Assembly: GCF_021650705.1 (NCBI RefSeq) | Contig: NZ_CP087138.1 | Span: forward strand, 4,704,501 to 4,768,500 | Length of the DNA: 64,000 bases | Reading direction: 5' to 3' | Source of the DNA: Pseudomonas sp. KNUC1026 | GTDB lineage: Bacteria; Pseudomonadota; Gammaproteobacteria; Pseudomonadales; Pseudomonadaceae | In this document: in pieces, positions 17,475-27,476 of the stretch | How positions within the stretch are numbered: position 1 is the stretch's first letter | Layout: the number at the start of each line of letters is the position of its first letter | Notes under the pieces: generated by a model | The model's database searches: none | Told to the model about the DNA's origin: nothing | The model's input: only the letters and a program-made list of their open reading frames with translations | Position numbers and translations under genes: made by a program

Positions 17475-17799
17475 GCGCATGAGTGAAATCGTTGTTCACA
17501 ACGGCACCGTGTACCTCGCCGGCCAAGTGAGCAACGACGAAAACATCGGCGTCGAAGAACAGACCCGCCAGACCCTGGCCAATATCGAGCGCCTGCTCGA
17601 AGCGGCCGGCACCGATAAATCCCAACTGCTGTCGGTGACCATCTACCTGCGCGACATCGACCGTAACTTCGCCGGCATGAACAGCGTCTGGGACCAGTGG
17701 CTGCCTGAGGGCACCGCGCCGGCCCGCGCCACCGTTGAAGCCAAGCTGTGCGAGCCATGGATCCTGGTCGAGATGTCGGTCACTGCGGCCGTCAAGTAA
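17446..17799 (+). CDS. RidA family 2-iminopropanoate deaminase
   Basis: This is a 117-residue RidA/YjgF protein. RidA hydrolyses reactive imine or enamine intermediates, which DadA releases during D-alanine oxidation, so co-location makes biochemical sense. The conserved Arg is in GTAPARATVEAKLCEP, and the fold signature GTVYLAGQVSNDENIG is present. The start ATG lies inside the end of dadA (29-bp overlap), consistent with translational coupling. Confidence 0.92.
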   Translation: MPIQRQHTNKRMSEIVVHNGTVYLAGQVSNDENIGVEEQTRQTLANIERLLEAAGTDKSQLLSVTIYLRDIDRNFAGMNSVWDQWLPEGTAPARATVEAKLCEPWILVEMSVTAAVK

Positions 17800-17885
17800 A
17801 CCGATACGTGCTGCCCGGCCACTGCCTGGCCGAGTGGCACGTAACACCAGAACACCCTGAATTCCGAAACACCAAGAAGACCGCC

Positions 17886-18955
17886 ATGCGCCCAGCCCGT
17901 GCCCTGATCGACCTGCAAGCCCTGCGTGACAACTACCGCTATGCCCGTGAACTGGCAGGCTCGCGTGCCCTGGCAGTGATCAAGGCAGATGCCTACGGGC
18001 ATGGCGCGGTGCGTTGCGCGCAGGCGCTCGAAGCTGAGGCCGACGGTTTCGCTGTCGCCTGCATCGAAGAAGCATTGGAACTGCGCGCCGCGGGCATTCG
18101 CGCGCCGATTCTGCTGCTTGAGGGCTTTTTCGAGGCCAGCGAGCTGCCGCTGATCGTCGAGCATCAGCTGTGGTGCGTGGCCCACTCGTTGTGGCAGGTC
18201 GAGGCCATCGAGCAAGCGAACCTGGCACAGCCGATCCAGGTGTGGTTGAAGCTGGATTCGGGCATGCACCGAGTGGGGCTGCAGCCGCGGGACTACGCCA
18301 CTGCCCACCGGCGGCTGCTGGCCAGCGGCAAGGTCAGCAAGGTGGTGATGATGAGCCACTTCGCTCGCGCAGATGAGCCCACCGCCCCCACGACCACCGA
18401 GCAGGCAGCGCTTTTTCGCGCCGCTACCGAAGGGTTGCAGGGCGAGGTCAGCCTGCGCATTCTCCGGCCGTGCTCGCCTGGCCGCAGGTGCCCAGTGACT
18501 GGGTACGCCCCGGCATCATGCTCTACGGCGCCACGCCCTTCGAGGGCGAGCAGGCTCAGGCTGAGCGGCTCAAGCCGGTGATGAGCCTGGAATCGAAGGT
18601 GATCTGCGTACAGGAGCTCGCTGCTGGCGAGCCTGTAGGGTACGGCGCCAGGTTCATCACTGACCGGCCGATGCGCGTCGGTGTCGTCGCGATGGGTTAT
18701 GCCGATGGCTACCCACGCCACGCACCCACCGGCACGCCCGTGTGGGTAGCTGGCACGCTCAGCCGTTTGATCGGCCGTGTCTCGATGGACATGCTCTGCA
18801 TCGACCTCACCGATGTGCCCGGCGCTGGCGTCGGCAGCCCGGTGGAGTTCTGGGGCCGTAATGTGTTGGCCAGCGACGTGGCCGCTGCTGCGGGCACCAT
18901 TCCCTACCAGATCTTCTGCAACCTGCGGCGCGTTCCGTTGACCTGGCAGGGGTAG
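17886..18955 (+). CDS. dadX: Catabolic alanine racemase, one frameshift
   Basis: This PLP-dependent enzyme interconverts L- and D-alanine and feeds DadA. The PLP lysine motif AVIKADAYGHG is near residue 33. The second half holds the catalytic Tyr context GYGARF and SMDMLCIDLTDVPGAGVG. The frame breaks at 18459: CGCATTCTCC should read CGCAATTCTCC, giving RNSPAVLAWPQVPSDWVRPG. With one base restored the protein has 356 residues, the normal length. The lesion lies in a short A-run and resembles a sequencing error rather than decay. The gene starts 87 bp after ridA in the same direction. Confidence 0.9.
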
Positions 18956-19058
18956 CACACAGCCCGCACCCGGCGGGCTGTGTTGTAAATACTGAACGGG
19001 GTTGCCATGATACCGGCCAATGATCATAAGAAGCCGGTGTAGTGAGGAGGCAACCACA

Positions 19059-19607
19059 GTGGACGTCGGTGAGCGGCTGCAAGCCATTCGCAGGATAAAA
19101 GGCCTGTCCCAGCGTGAGCTCGCCAAACGTGCCGGGGTCACCAACAGCACCATTTCGATGATCGAGAAGAACAGCGTCAGCCCTTCGATCAGCTCCCTTC
19201 GCAAAGTGCTCAGCGGCATTCCGATGTCGATGGTCGAGTTTTTTTCCGAAGAAGTGGTTACGCACAATTCGGCGCAGATCGTCTATAAAGCCGATGATTT
19301 GATCGATATTTCCGACGGGGCCGTCACCATGAAACTGGTAGGCCGAGCTCATGGCGGGCGGGCGATTTCGTTCCCGACCGAGACCTACCCACCCGGTGCC
19401 GACACCGGCGCCGACATGCTCGCCCACGACGGCGAGGAAACCGGCATCCTCATCGAGGGGCGCCTTGAGCTTACTGTCGGCCTTGAAACCTTCGTGCTCG
19501 AAGTAGGCGACAGCTACTACTTCGAAAGCTCCCGCCCACACCGTTTTCGCAACCCCTTCGAGCAGCCGGCACGGCTGATCAGCGCCGCCACCCCAGCCAA
19601 TTTCTAG
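19059..19607 (+). CDS. XRE-family regulator with C-terminal cupin domain (PuuR-like)
   Basis: This 182-residue repressor-type protein has an N-terminal helix-turn-helix LSQRELAKRAGVTNSTISMIEK and a C-terminal cupin with TGILIEGRLELTVGLETF and GDSYYFESSRPHRFRNPF. The arrangement is that of PuuR and related regulators of polyamine or amine catabolism. The start is GTG at 19059, preceded by GAGGAGG with eight bases between. It follows dadX, with a short inverted repeat GCCCGC..GCGGGC around 18962-18979 that may terminate the dad transcript. Confidence 0.87.
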   Translation: MDVGERLQAIRRIKGLSQRELAKRAGVTNSTISMIEKNSVSPSISSLRKVLSGIPMSMVEFFSEEVVTHNSAQIVYKADDLIDISDGAVTMKLVGRAHGGRAISFPTETYPPGADTGADMLAHDGEETGILIEGRLELTVGLETFVLEVGDSYYFESSRPHRFRNPFEQPARLISAATPANF

Positions 19608-19715
19608 ATCGGATCTCCACGCCACCGGGTGTTTCGCTGATGCTCGGGGCCTGCTTGAACATCCTGGCATGCCGTTCGGTCAAAGCATCATCCCCACCCG
19701 AAAGGAGTCACCCTG

Positions 19716-21652
19716 GTGGCCAGGTGTTCGATCGATCAAGCCGTGGATCAGGTGCTGGAACGCCTGCCCGCGCACATTCGCATGGGCCTCCCGCTAGGGC
19801 TGGGCAAACCCAACCTGTTCGTCAATGCGCTCTATACCCGCCTTCGGGAATTGCCGGAGCGGCAGCTGACGATCTACACCGCACTGGTGCTCGGCCGCCC
19901 TGCGCTGGGTGATGGCCTGCAGCGTCGGTTTCTCGAAACCCTTCGTGGAAGGCGTTTACGGTGACTACCCGGAGCTGGATTTTCTTGCTGACCTGCGCGC
20001 GGACACATTGCCGCCTGAATGTGCGAGTCGAGCAGTTCTTCATGCAGCCGGGAGGCCTGCTGGGCAGCGCGAGTGCTCAGCAGAATTACGTCAGCAGTAA
20101 TTACAGCCACGCGGCGCGCGACATCAATGCTCAGGGCCTGAACCTGGTGGCTCAGTTGGTGGCTCAACATCCAGAGCGGCCGGGCCGGCTCAGCCTGAGC
20201 TGCAACCCGGACATCACCCTCGACCTGTTGCCAATGCTGGCCAAGCGCCGAGCACAGGGCGAAACCATTCTTGTGCTGGGCCAGATACACGAGCACTTGC
20301 CTTACATGCCGGGCCCCTCGGAGCTTGGCGAGGATGCCTTCGACCTGCTGATCGATGAGCCCGACCGCAGCACCTTGTTCTCCACGCCCAACATGCCAGT
20401 GGGCACGCAGGATCATCTGATTGGGTTATATGCCAGCACTCTGATCCGGGACGGCGGCACCTTGCAGATCGGGATCGGCTCGATGGGCGATGCTCTGACC
20501 GCCGCATTGCTGGCGCGGCAAGCGAACAACGGTGAGTACCAGGCGGTGCTAGACCTGCTTCAGCTGGACCCTGCTCAGGCATTGATCGCCCGCCAGGGCG
20601 GCACTGGTCCGTTCGCCCAGGGCCTTTACGGCTGCAGCGAAATGTTCGTCAACGGCCTGCTGGTGCTGGCGGAGGCAGGTGTGTTGCGCCGCCGGGTTCA
20701 CGCAGATGAAGCCAGCCAGGTACGTGCCAACCGAGGTGAAACGATAGCCGGCGGTGCTCTGGTGCATGGTGGCTTTTTCCTGGGCCCCCGGCGTTTCTAC
20801 GAGCGCCTGCACGAAATGCCGATGGCGCTGCGCGGGCAGTTCGAAATGACGGCGATCAGCTTCATCAACGAGCTGTACGGTGATGAAGCACTCAAGCGCG
20901 CGCAACGCCAGCATGCGCGCTTCGTGAACACGGCAATGAAGGTGACGCTGTTGGGCGCGGCGGTATCGGACCAGCTCGATAATGGTGCCGTGGTCAGCGG
21001 TGTGGGTGGCCAATACAACTTCGTCGCCCAGGCCCATGCGCTGGAGGATGCGCGCTCTGTGCTGGTGCTGCGCAGCTGGCGCGAGCACGGAGGGGCGGTG
21101 AGCTCGAACATCGTCTGGGACCACCCGCAATGCACGATTCCGCGCCATTTGCGTGACATCGTCGTGACCGAATACGGCATCGCCGACCTGCGTGGTAAAA
21201 CCGATGCTCAGGTGGCCGAGGCGCTGATCAATATCGCCGATTCGCGCTTCCAGCCGGCACTGATCGACCAGGCGCAGATGGCCGGCAAATTACCGCGAGA
21301 CTTCCGGCTCGACCCTTGTTATGCAGAGAACAATCTGGAGCGCCTGGAAGCGATACGCACGGCCCATCCGCAGTTGTTTCCGGAGTACCCGCTAGGCAGC
21401 GACTTCTCTGCGACCGAGCGTGACCTGGTGCGTGCGTTGGCATGGCTTGAAGGCAAAAGCCACCTCACCGAATTGCTGGAGCTTGGCAAGGCCGCACTCG
21501 ACGCGCCGCAGCCCGAGCTGTTTCCCGAGCACCTTGCGCGGATGCAGTTGGGCAGCCCCCAGGGGCTGCGTGAGGAGCTGCACCAACGGCTGCTGCTGGC
21601 GGCGCTGCAAGCTACGCAGCCGGCTGAGCCATTGGTGTTCCTGACGCGCTAG
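19716..21652 (+). CDS. Acetyl-CoA hydrolase/transferase family protein, two frameshifts
   Basis: Members move CoA between carboxylates or hydrolyse acyl-CoA. The C-terminal part shows GVGGQYNFVAQAHALEDARS, VVTEYGIADLRGKTDAQVAEALI and PRHLRDIVV, typical of the family. Two insertions break the frame: an extra A in the run at 19936-19938 and an extra T at 20016. Removing both joins LQRRFLE to PFVEGVYGDYPELDFLADL and then to NVRVEQFFMQPGGLLG, for a 644-residue protein. The GTG start at 19716 has AAAGGAG upstream. Net length after correction is whole codons, so the gene is probably intact in the organism. Confidence 0.85.
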
Positions 21653-21666
21653 CGCGGGTTGCCGGT

Positions 21667-21712
21667 CGCACATCGCCCATTGCACGTCGCCCAGCCAGCC
21701 GGCCTCCCACAT
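21667..21712. repeat. REP element and BIME linker
   Basis: CCAGCCGGCCTCCCAC is the REP half ending at 21712. It is preceded by a linker (CACATCGCCCATTGCACG) that is also present, in inverse orientation, beside the other IS copy at 35071-35092. It lies downstream of the CoA hydrolase gene and about 50 bp from the end of the first IS110 element. Confidence 0.7.
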
Positions 21713-21960
21713 TTTTGAACCAAGCTGATGCTTGAGAAATTTGGCTGATCATGAAGTGGGAGATTCTATGGTTTTTGCAACCCTTGTCTCTGACCATCTT
21801 GCAGCCCCGGCGTAGCGCCGGGGTCACGCTGTCAATGGCGTGGGAGGCCGGCTTGCCGGGCGATGCGGGCCCCACAGCTGTACTCGCGCCCAGCCGTAAG
21901 CGCCGAGGTGACAGAATCGCCTCGGTTGGTTCTCACCGCTTCAAACCTCCAGCAGCTTTT

Positions 21961-22926
21961 TCAGGCGCTAACGGTGGCCCCATAACTTCTCGTGACGGCC
22001 TGGTACTCGGTGCCACCCTTCATCAACGCGAACGCCACACGCGCCAGCTTTCGCGCGAGCATGACCAGTACCTGTGTCGTTGCCAGCCCTCTGGCCCGGT
22101 GATGTTCGTAGAACCCTTTCCACTGTGCGGTGCGGCTGGCACTCATTCCCGCGTTGTGGAGCAGGCGTCTGATCTCACCGCAGCCTCGCTTGCTCAGGCA
22201 TCGCTGGCCCTGTTTCCTGCCTGAGTCCGACACCCGCAAGTCCAGGCCGAGGAAGGCGATGAAGGCGTCGGAAGACGTGAAGTCGCCGCGGATGAAGGCC
22301 ATGATCAAGCCAGCAGCCGTCAACGGGCCTATGCCCTCGATGGCCTGAATACGTTTGGCGTGACTCAGCAGATTGGCCTCTCTGAGCGCCTCGTGGATCT
22401 TCTTTTCCATGCTGCGAAGCGCAAGCCCCAGCTGCCGCTTGATCTGCGCAAGTTCGGCTTTCAGTGCCGGCTCGCCGTCCAGGCTCAGCTGCATGCACTG
22501 CAGGCTTTTAACCACCACCGCGCGCCGGCGCAAGAGGCTTTGAAGCTTGCGGTAGGCCGGTGGGGGTGGCGACCAGGGGCGCAGTTCGTCACCTTCGTTT
22601 TTCAGATAACGCGCCAGCAAACGCGCATCGCAAGGGTCGGTCTTGGCCCGCTGGCCGATTCCCTTACGGTAATTGTTCAAGCGGTAGCCATCGATCACAA
22701 ACACGTCGAAGCCGGCTGCATGAGCCAGTTCCGTCACGTCATAGTGATAGGCATTGGTAGGCTCGAGTGCGATCGCGGTCTGGGCGGGCAGCGATCTGAG
22801 CCAGGCCTTGATTTGAGGTTTTGTATTGGGGATGCGCGTCAGGCTGTCGCAATCGCTGCGGTAGATCACCAGTTCGTCCTTGGCGACATCGACACCCAAC
22901 TCGGTACGTTGCACACGGTTTGCCAT
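21961..22926 (-). CDS. IS110-family transposase, copy 1
   Basis: This is a 321-residue serine-type DEDD recombinase. The RuvC-like N-terminus shows D13 in LGVDVAKDE, E55 in ALEPTNAYH and D97/D100 in KTDPCDARLLARYL. A helix-hairpin-helix IQAIEGIGPLTAAGLI is near residue 195. The C-terminal Tnp_20 domain holds SDSGRKQGQRCLSKRG near 233-248, which includes the candidate nucleophilic serine. It is identical to the second copy at 35316-36281. The ATG has CGGAG upstream. The 5' noncoding region (22953-23123) folds as a bridge RNA. Confidence 0.97.
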   Translation of the reverse strand: MANRVQRTELGVDVAKDELVIYRSDCDSLTRIPNTKPQIKAWLRSLPAQTAIALEPTNAYHYDVTELAHAAGFDVFVIDGYRLNNYRKGIGQRAKTDPCDARLLARYLKNEGDELRPWSPPPPAYRKLQSLLRRRAVVVKSLQCMQLSLDGEPALKAELAQIKRQLGLALRSMEKKIHEALREANLLSHAKRIQAIEGIGPLTAAGLIMAFIRGDFTSSDAFIAFLGLDLRVSDSGRKQGQRCLSKRGCGEIRRLLHNAGMSASRTAQWKGFYEHHRARGLATTQVLVMLARKLARVAFALMKGGTEYQAVTRSYGATVSA

Positions 22927-22952
22927 GGTCGGCCACTCCGGTTAGCTTTGAC

Positions 22953-23123
22953 GATACTTGAAGGGGGCACCCAGTGGCGCAGCCTTGTCGCTATCGTCGT
23001 TTACGACCGAAGCATTCTTTATCGGCGCTTGGGTGAAGGGGGAGGGACGTTTTCTCTCACTGGCTGTATTGCTGGTCAGAGCAATCAGATGGGCGGCTTG
23101 TCCCTCCTCCCCCTTCAAGTATC
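22953..23123 (-). ncRNA. Candidate IS110 bridge RNA, copy 1
   Basis: This is the same structured region as 35119-35289, in reverse orientation, with one base change in the linker between the two loops. A 15-bp inverted repeat (GATACTTGAAGGGGG and its complement) encloses two stem-loops. See the copy 2 entry for the guide matches. The transcript has not been shown; the call rests on fold and guide-target complementarity. Confidence 0.65.
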
Positions 23124-23248
23124 ACCATACAAGGGCGGCTTGCCGCGCGACGTGTCCAGCCACTCTCGCGTCATCCGCACCCGGGTTGTGCGATCCTCGC
23201 CCAGCATCGATACTCCCTCGCTCACTCCACTGAGCAAGGACCCGCACA

Positions 23249-24158
23249 GTGCCTCCCGCACTTCCCGACTCTCTTTCCCCTCTCAATGGCATGGCGCGGG
23301 CACGCGCTCAAGCGCGTTTCGACCTGCCCAAGATGTTCGCTGCCATCGATGCCGACCCCGGTATCGTCGGTGCCGGGGTGGTGTTCATCGACGAAGAGTT
23401 CAACGTCATCACCCTGCGTGAATTCCGGCCGATCTGCAGCATTCTCCCTGAAACGCATCATCCTGCGCGCCACGCCGCGCTACACCTCACCGCAGCAATT
23501 CGTTCAGAAGGTGGAGAACAACCCGACGCGAATCACGCCTGGTGGTGGAGGCCGCCAACATGGCGTTGTCGTGCACGGGCGCGGTGCTGAGCTGGCTGGT
23601 GGTGTTCAGCGGCACGGTGGCGGTGCCGTTCACTGGCGGGGCCAGCCTGGCGCTGACGTACCTGGGGGCGCGGCTGCAACGGCGGCGACGCTTCAATGTG
23701 TCGCAGGAGGCGTACGCACCACAGCGGAGGCCACCGATCCCAGCTTCAACGACGCGCTGGACGACAGCGAGTGGTACACCACCACCATGTCGATCCTGGA
23801 CGTGGTGTCGCTGGCTGGCGCAGGCGGCTCGGCACTGACTACCGTCAAGTACGTGCGCACGCTCAAGGCCACCACCGGCCGACCGTGGCGGTCGATTCCG
23901 GGCACCCTCAACCGTGCCGAGCGCAAGCGCCTCACTCAGGAGTTGCTGAAAATCAAGGACCCCACGCTCACCGGCAAGCTGTTGAAACTCGAACAGCGCG
24001 CGGGCCAGCTGCCGGTTCGCCATTCGGCCACCGAGCTGCGTCACGCAACCAAAACGATGATCAAGGACTCGCTCGGCGGTGCGCTCTCGGTGATTGGCAG
24101 CGGGGCCAGCGGCAACCTCAACTCCATCGCGCTGGCGCTGTATGAGGAAGTGCAATGA
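23249..24158 (+). CDS. Unrecognised protein with glycine-rich hydrophobic core, three frameshifts; possible membrane-acting toxin
   Basis: I do not recognise the family. After correction the protein has about 302 residues. A soluble N-terminal part (DLPKMFAAIDADPGIVGAGV, then FIDEEFNVITLREFRP) is followed by hydrophobic, Gly/Ala-rich stretches (ALSCTGAVLSWLVVFSGTVA, then GGASLALTYLGG), another at SILDVVSLAGAGGSAL, and a basic helical C-terminus. Frame breaks are at about 23441-23448 (one extra base), 23525-23535 (one extra or two missing) and the G-run 23664-23668 (one missing). The GTG start has AAGGA eight bases upstream. Its stop overlaps the ATG of the next gene (ATGA), so the two are coupled. 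The hydrophobic pattern plus a following small membrane protein suggests a pore-forming effector with immunity partner; this is inference. Confidence 0.55.
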
Positions 24159-24610
24159 TCGAACAACGGCTGGAGCTGCGGCGCTTCCTGCGGCAGCACT
24201 TCGCACTGTTCATCGTGGCGTTTTTATGCGGCGTGTTTTCCCTGGCATCGGCCAACTTTCTGCTGGGCCTGCTCCACGCTGCACGGGATGAACTGGCAGT
24301 ACCGTTCTTCACGCTGATGGGCTGCGCCCTCGCCTGGGTGCTGGCGACCTTCGCGATGGTGAGAGGCTTCACGTGGGGCACGCAGGGCCTGGTGGCCATG
24401 CTGTTGCTGGGTGGCGGGGCAAATCTGCTGGCCTGGTGGCAGGCGGGGGCGGCGCTCGAACAGCGCATGGCGCTGGTGGGAATGGGGCTGGCGCTTGTGG
24501 CGCTGCTGGCAATCAACAGCCAGCGCCATCGGCAGATGCGCCAGCGCTTGCGTGAGTATCGGGCGATTCGCCAGAACATCGCGCGGCGCGGCCGCCCTCC
24601 CACTCGCTGA
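24155..24610 (+). CDS. Small multi-pass membrane protein, possible immunity partner
   Basis: This 151-residue protein has about four hydrophobic segments: FALFIVAFLCGVFSLASANF, FFTLMGCALAWVLATFAMV, GLVAMLLLGGGANLLAWW and MALVGMGLALVALLAI. It ends in an arginine-rich cytoplasmic tail. It overlaps the preceding gene by four bases (ATGA), implying equal expression. I do not recognise the family. Small polytopic proteins encoded directly after pore-forming toxins often provide immunity, which is the reason for the suggestion. A convergent DUF945 gene ends 37 bp downstream. Confidence 0.6.
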   Translation: MIEQRLELRRFLRQHFALFIVAFLCGVFSLASANFLLGLLHAARDELAVPFFTLMGCALAWVLATFAMVRGFTWGTQGLVAMLLLGGGANLLAWWQAGAALEQRMALVGMGLALVALLAINSQRHRQMRQRLREYRAIRQNIARRGRPPTR

Positions 24611-24646
24611 AGTGGAGGGGCGGCGCCACCGTGCAAGGCGCCGGGG

Positions 24647-26127
24647 TTACTCCGCCGAAAGGCGCGACTTGCTTGCGATCAACAGGATGAACTGCTCAAG
24701 CGTCATTTTCTGGCCATTGAAATCGACCACGCCCTTCTCGTAGTGCAGGTCGCTGCGGATGTCATTGGCATCGACGCGCGCCACCCCTTGCATCGCGGCC
24801 ACACCGGCCAGCATGTTGGCAGTGCCTTCGGCGTCGCGCGCCAGCGCCACGGCGTCGGTCTGGCCGCCAAGCTGGCCTTGCAAGGTGACGAGGTCCTGGA
24901 TGGTGCCTTTGGCCACTACCAACTTCATGTCGAGCTGGCTCAGCAGTTGCTCCACCAGTTCCTGGGGCGGCACTTCAACGCTCTTTGGAGCAGTGAAGTC
25001 CATGGCCAGGTTGAGGTGGCTCTCTCCATTGGCAGTCTTCAAGCCCAATGGAGCCAGCTCCAGATGGGGTTTTGCTTGCAGCAGCGCCATCACCAGCGCT
25101 TGCAACTGGGCCTGGTCCGCGTCATTCAATTCGAGCTCGAACGGTTGCCCTGCCTGGGCAGCCGCCTCGGCCTGCGGAGCGACCTTGGCCTTGTAGAACG
25201 CCAGCAGGTCACGGGTGGCATTAACGTCGAAATCGTGGAACGCCCAGCGCATCTGCAGGCTGCCCACCGGCTTGTCGGCAATGCTGCCTTGTTCCAGGGT
25301 GTAGTCGACCGAGCCCTTGAGCTTGCCATCGAGCTCCTCAAGAGAACCCAGGCCTACGAGGTTTTTCAGTGAAACCGACGGGGTGCTTGGCGTCTGCAAG
25401 CCAATCTCGCCAAAGCGGACTTCGCTGTTGCCGAGGTAGAAGCCGGATGCGCCTTTGATCCCGCCGGTTTTGAAGGTGATGTTTTTCGCCAGCATGCGCA
25501 CCGGCCTGTCGCCCTCACGCGAAGCCAGTTCGATGTTGTCGACCACACCCTTGGCGTCCATGCGCGTTCCGTCGAACGAGCCATTGCCTTCGATGGTTGC
25601 GCCGGAGAAGGTCAGGATGCCCTCTTTGCTTTCCGAACCAGCGGCTGCGCGGTGAAGGTGGACTGCACGTTCTTGTCATAGCCAACGGTGGAGTGCCCCT
25701 GCAGTGGCGAAACACCCTTGGTGAGGGTGAACCAGCCCGCCATCTGTGGTGTGTTGATCATTTCGGCATGCACATCGGCCAGCACCGGCAGCAGCTTGAG
25801 GCTGCTCACCCGCGACCAGGGGAACGGGCCGTGCTCGATATTGGCGCGGATTTGTACCTCGATCGGTTGGCCGTCGTTGAGCTTGGCGGTCGTGAACGTG
25901 GTGGTGTAGTAGGCCGTGCTGCTGAACCAGCGGCGCTCGTAGCCGGTGAGGTCCATGTGGACGGAAATGTCATTGCCGGCCAGGGCCTCGGCCAGTTGTT
26001 GATTGTTGCGGTCAACATCGGCGCGCAGCAGCGGCTCGATCTGCGTGCCGGTGTACCAGGCGCCGCCGCAGGCAACGCCGGCCAGAATGACGACAACGCC
26101 GCCGATGATCGAAACAGACTTGCTCAT
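24647..26127 (-). CDS. YdgA-like DUF945 family protein, one frameshift
   Basis: This is a 493-residue envelope protein once one base is restored. The N-terminus MSKSVSIIGGVVVILAGVAC is a membrane anchor or signal. The body is the repetitive beta-rich DUF945 fold, with LTGYERRWFSSTAYYTTTF near residue 60 and the C-terminal ELELNDADQAQLQALVMAL region. The frame breaks at 25633-25634, where the C-run has two bases and three would be needed to join FTAQPLVRE to SKEGILTFSGATIEG. The function of DUF945 proteins is not established. Confidence 0.82.
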
Positions 26128-26410
26128 GAACGAGGAGCTCCTTGCTGAGGCTTTCCGTAGGCCGTTGCGAACGCGGCCCTGTTTGGGCGTGCTGATTAAC
26201 CTTTTTCTGGCTTCAGGTCAATGCGAGCACTGTGGCAATAGCGGGACACTCTGCCCCAAGGGCTGTACCAGATGCGCCCCGCACTGGAAACCGTGCTCCC
26301 GCAAAGCCCCGCCCCACAGGCCTCGGCGAAACTGGCCCCGGCATTGCTCGGCAGCTTGGGCGTTTGAACGCGCGTTTTTTCCAAACAACAACTTTGTTCA
26401 AGGAAAGACC

Positions 26411-27440
26411 ATGAATAAAACAATGAAAGCTGCCGTCGTCCACGCCTTTGGCGAACCGCTCGCCATCCGCGAAGTGCCGGTGCCCATGCCAGGGGCTGGC
26501 CAGGTGCTGGTGAAGGTCGCCGCCTCTGGCGTTCGCCACACTGACCTGCACGCCGCTGAAGGCGATTGGCCGGTCAAACCCAACCCGCCGTTCATTCCAG
26601 GCCATGAAGGTGTGGGCCATGTGGTGGCTGTAGGCGCCGGGGTCACGCACGTCAAGGAAGGCGATCGGGTGGGCGTGCCGTGGCTGTATTCGGCCTGCGG
26701 CTATCGCGAGCATTGCCTGGGCGGCTGGGAAACGCTCTGCGAGTCGCAGCAGAACACCGGCTATTCGGTCAACGGCGGTTTCGCCGAGTACACCCTGGCA
26801 GACGCAGGCTACGTAGGCCGCCTGCCGGACAACGTGGGCTTCCTTGAGATCGCCCCCATCCTCTGCGCCGGCGTGACCGTCTACAAAGGCCTGAAGACGA
26901 CCGAAGACCAAGCCTGGCCAGTGGGTCGTGGTCTCAGGCATCGGCGGGCTGGGCCATATGGCTGTGCAGATCGCCAAGGCCATGGGCATGAACGTGGCAG
27001 CGGTAGACATCGACGACAGCAAGCTGGACCTGGCAAAACGCCTGGGCGCTGAGGTGACCGTGAATGCCCGCAACCAGGACCCGGCCAAGTACCTCAAGGA
27101 ACAGATCGGTGGCGCCCACGGCGCGCTGGTCACGGCCGTGTCGCCCAAGGCCTTCGAGCAAGCCATGGGCATGACCCGCCGCGGGGGCACCATCGCCCTG
27201 AACGGCCTGCCGCCAGGCGAGTTCCCGATGTCGATCTTCGACATGGTGCTCAATGGCACCACGGTGCGTGGCTCGATCGTCGGCACCCGCCAGGACCTGC
27301 AAGAGGCCCTGGATTTCGCCGGCGAAGGCAAGGTCAAGGCCACTGTGGCCGCCGACAAACTGGAAAACGTCAACGAGATCTTCGACAAGATGCGCGCCGG
27401 CAAGATCGACGGCCGAATCGTGATCGACATGGAAAGCTGA
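26411..27440 (+). CDS. Zinc-type alcohol dehydrogenase (AdhP-like), one frameshift, two zinc cysteines replaced
   Basis: This is a medium-chain NAD-dependent alcohol dehydrogenase, 342 residues after correction. It shows GHEGVGHVVAVGAGV, the nucleotide-binding SGIGGLGHMAVQIAKAMG and the family end DGRIVIDMES. An extra A at 26907 (GAAGACCAAG for GAAGCCAAG) breaks the frame. Two expected zinc ligands are arginine: the catalytic Cys in GV[C]HTDLHAAEGDWP reads R, and the second structural Cys in CGY[C]EHC reads R. Both are TGC to CGC changes. With these changes the enzyme should be inactive. The ATG at 26411 follows AGGAAAG. Confidence 0.85.
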
Positions 27441-27476
27441 GGCCCTGCGCGTGGCAGGCGTACAAGGCCTGCCGCG

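Larger units (their letters stand above)
21763..23131 (-). mobile_element. IS110-family insertion sequence, copy 1, inserted in a REP
   Basis: The element is 1369 bp plus a shared CT core. Its left end starts TGTATGGTGATACTTG after the core CT (complement of 23132-23133), and its right end is AACCATAGAAT before a second CT (complement of 21761-21762). On the outside, the left flank GCAAGCCGCCCT and right flank CTCCCAC together rebuild an ordinary REP (compare the intact one at 34979-35004), so the element split a REP. It has no target duplication beyond CT and no terminal inverted repeats, as expected for IS110. It resembles the REP-targeting IS110 elements known from P. putida (ISPpu9/ISPpu10 type), but the exact name needs a database comparison. 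Confidence 0.88.

Noticed and set aside
22958..23233. 91-codon open frame across the IS110 5' end on the plus strand (also present opposite copy 2)
   Set aside because: It lies antisense to the bridge-RNA fold, differs by a missense change between copies, and has no ribosome-binding site or protein-like composition.
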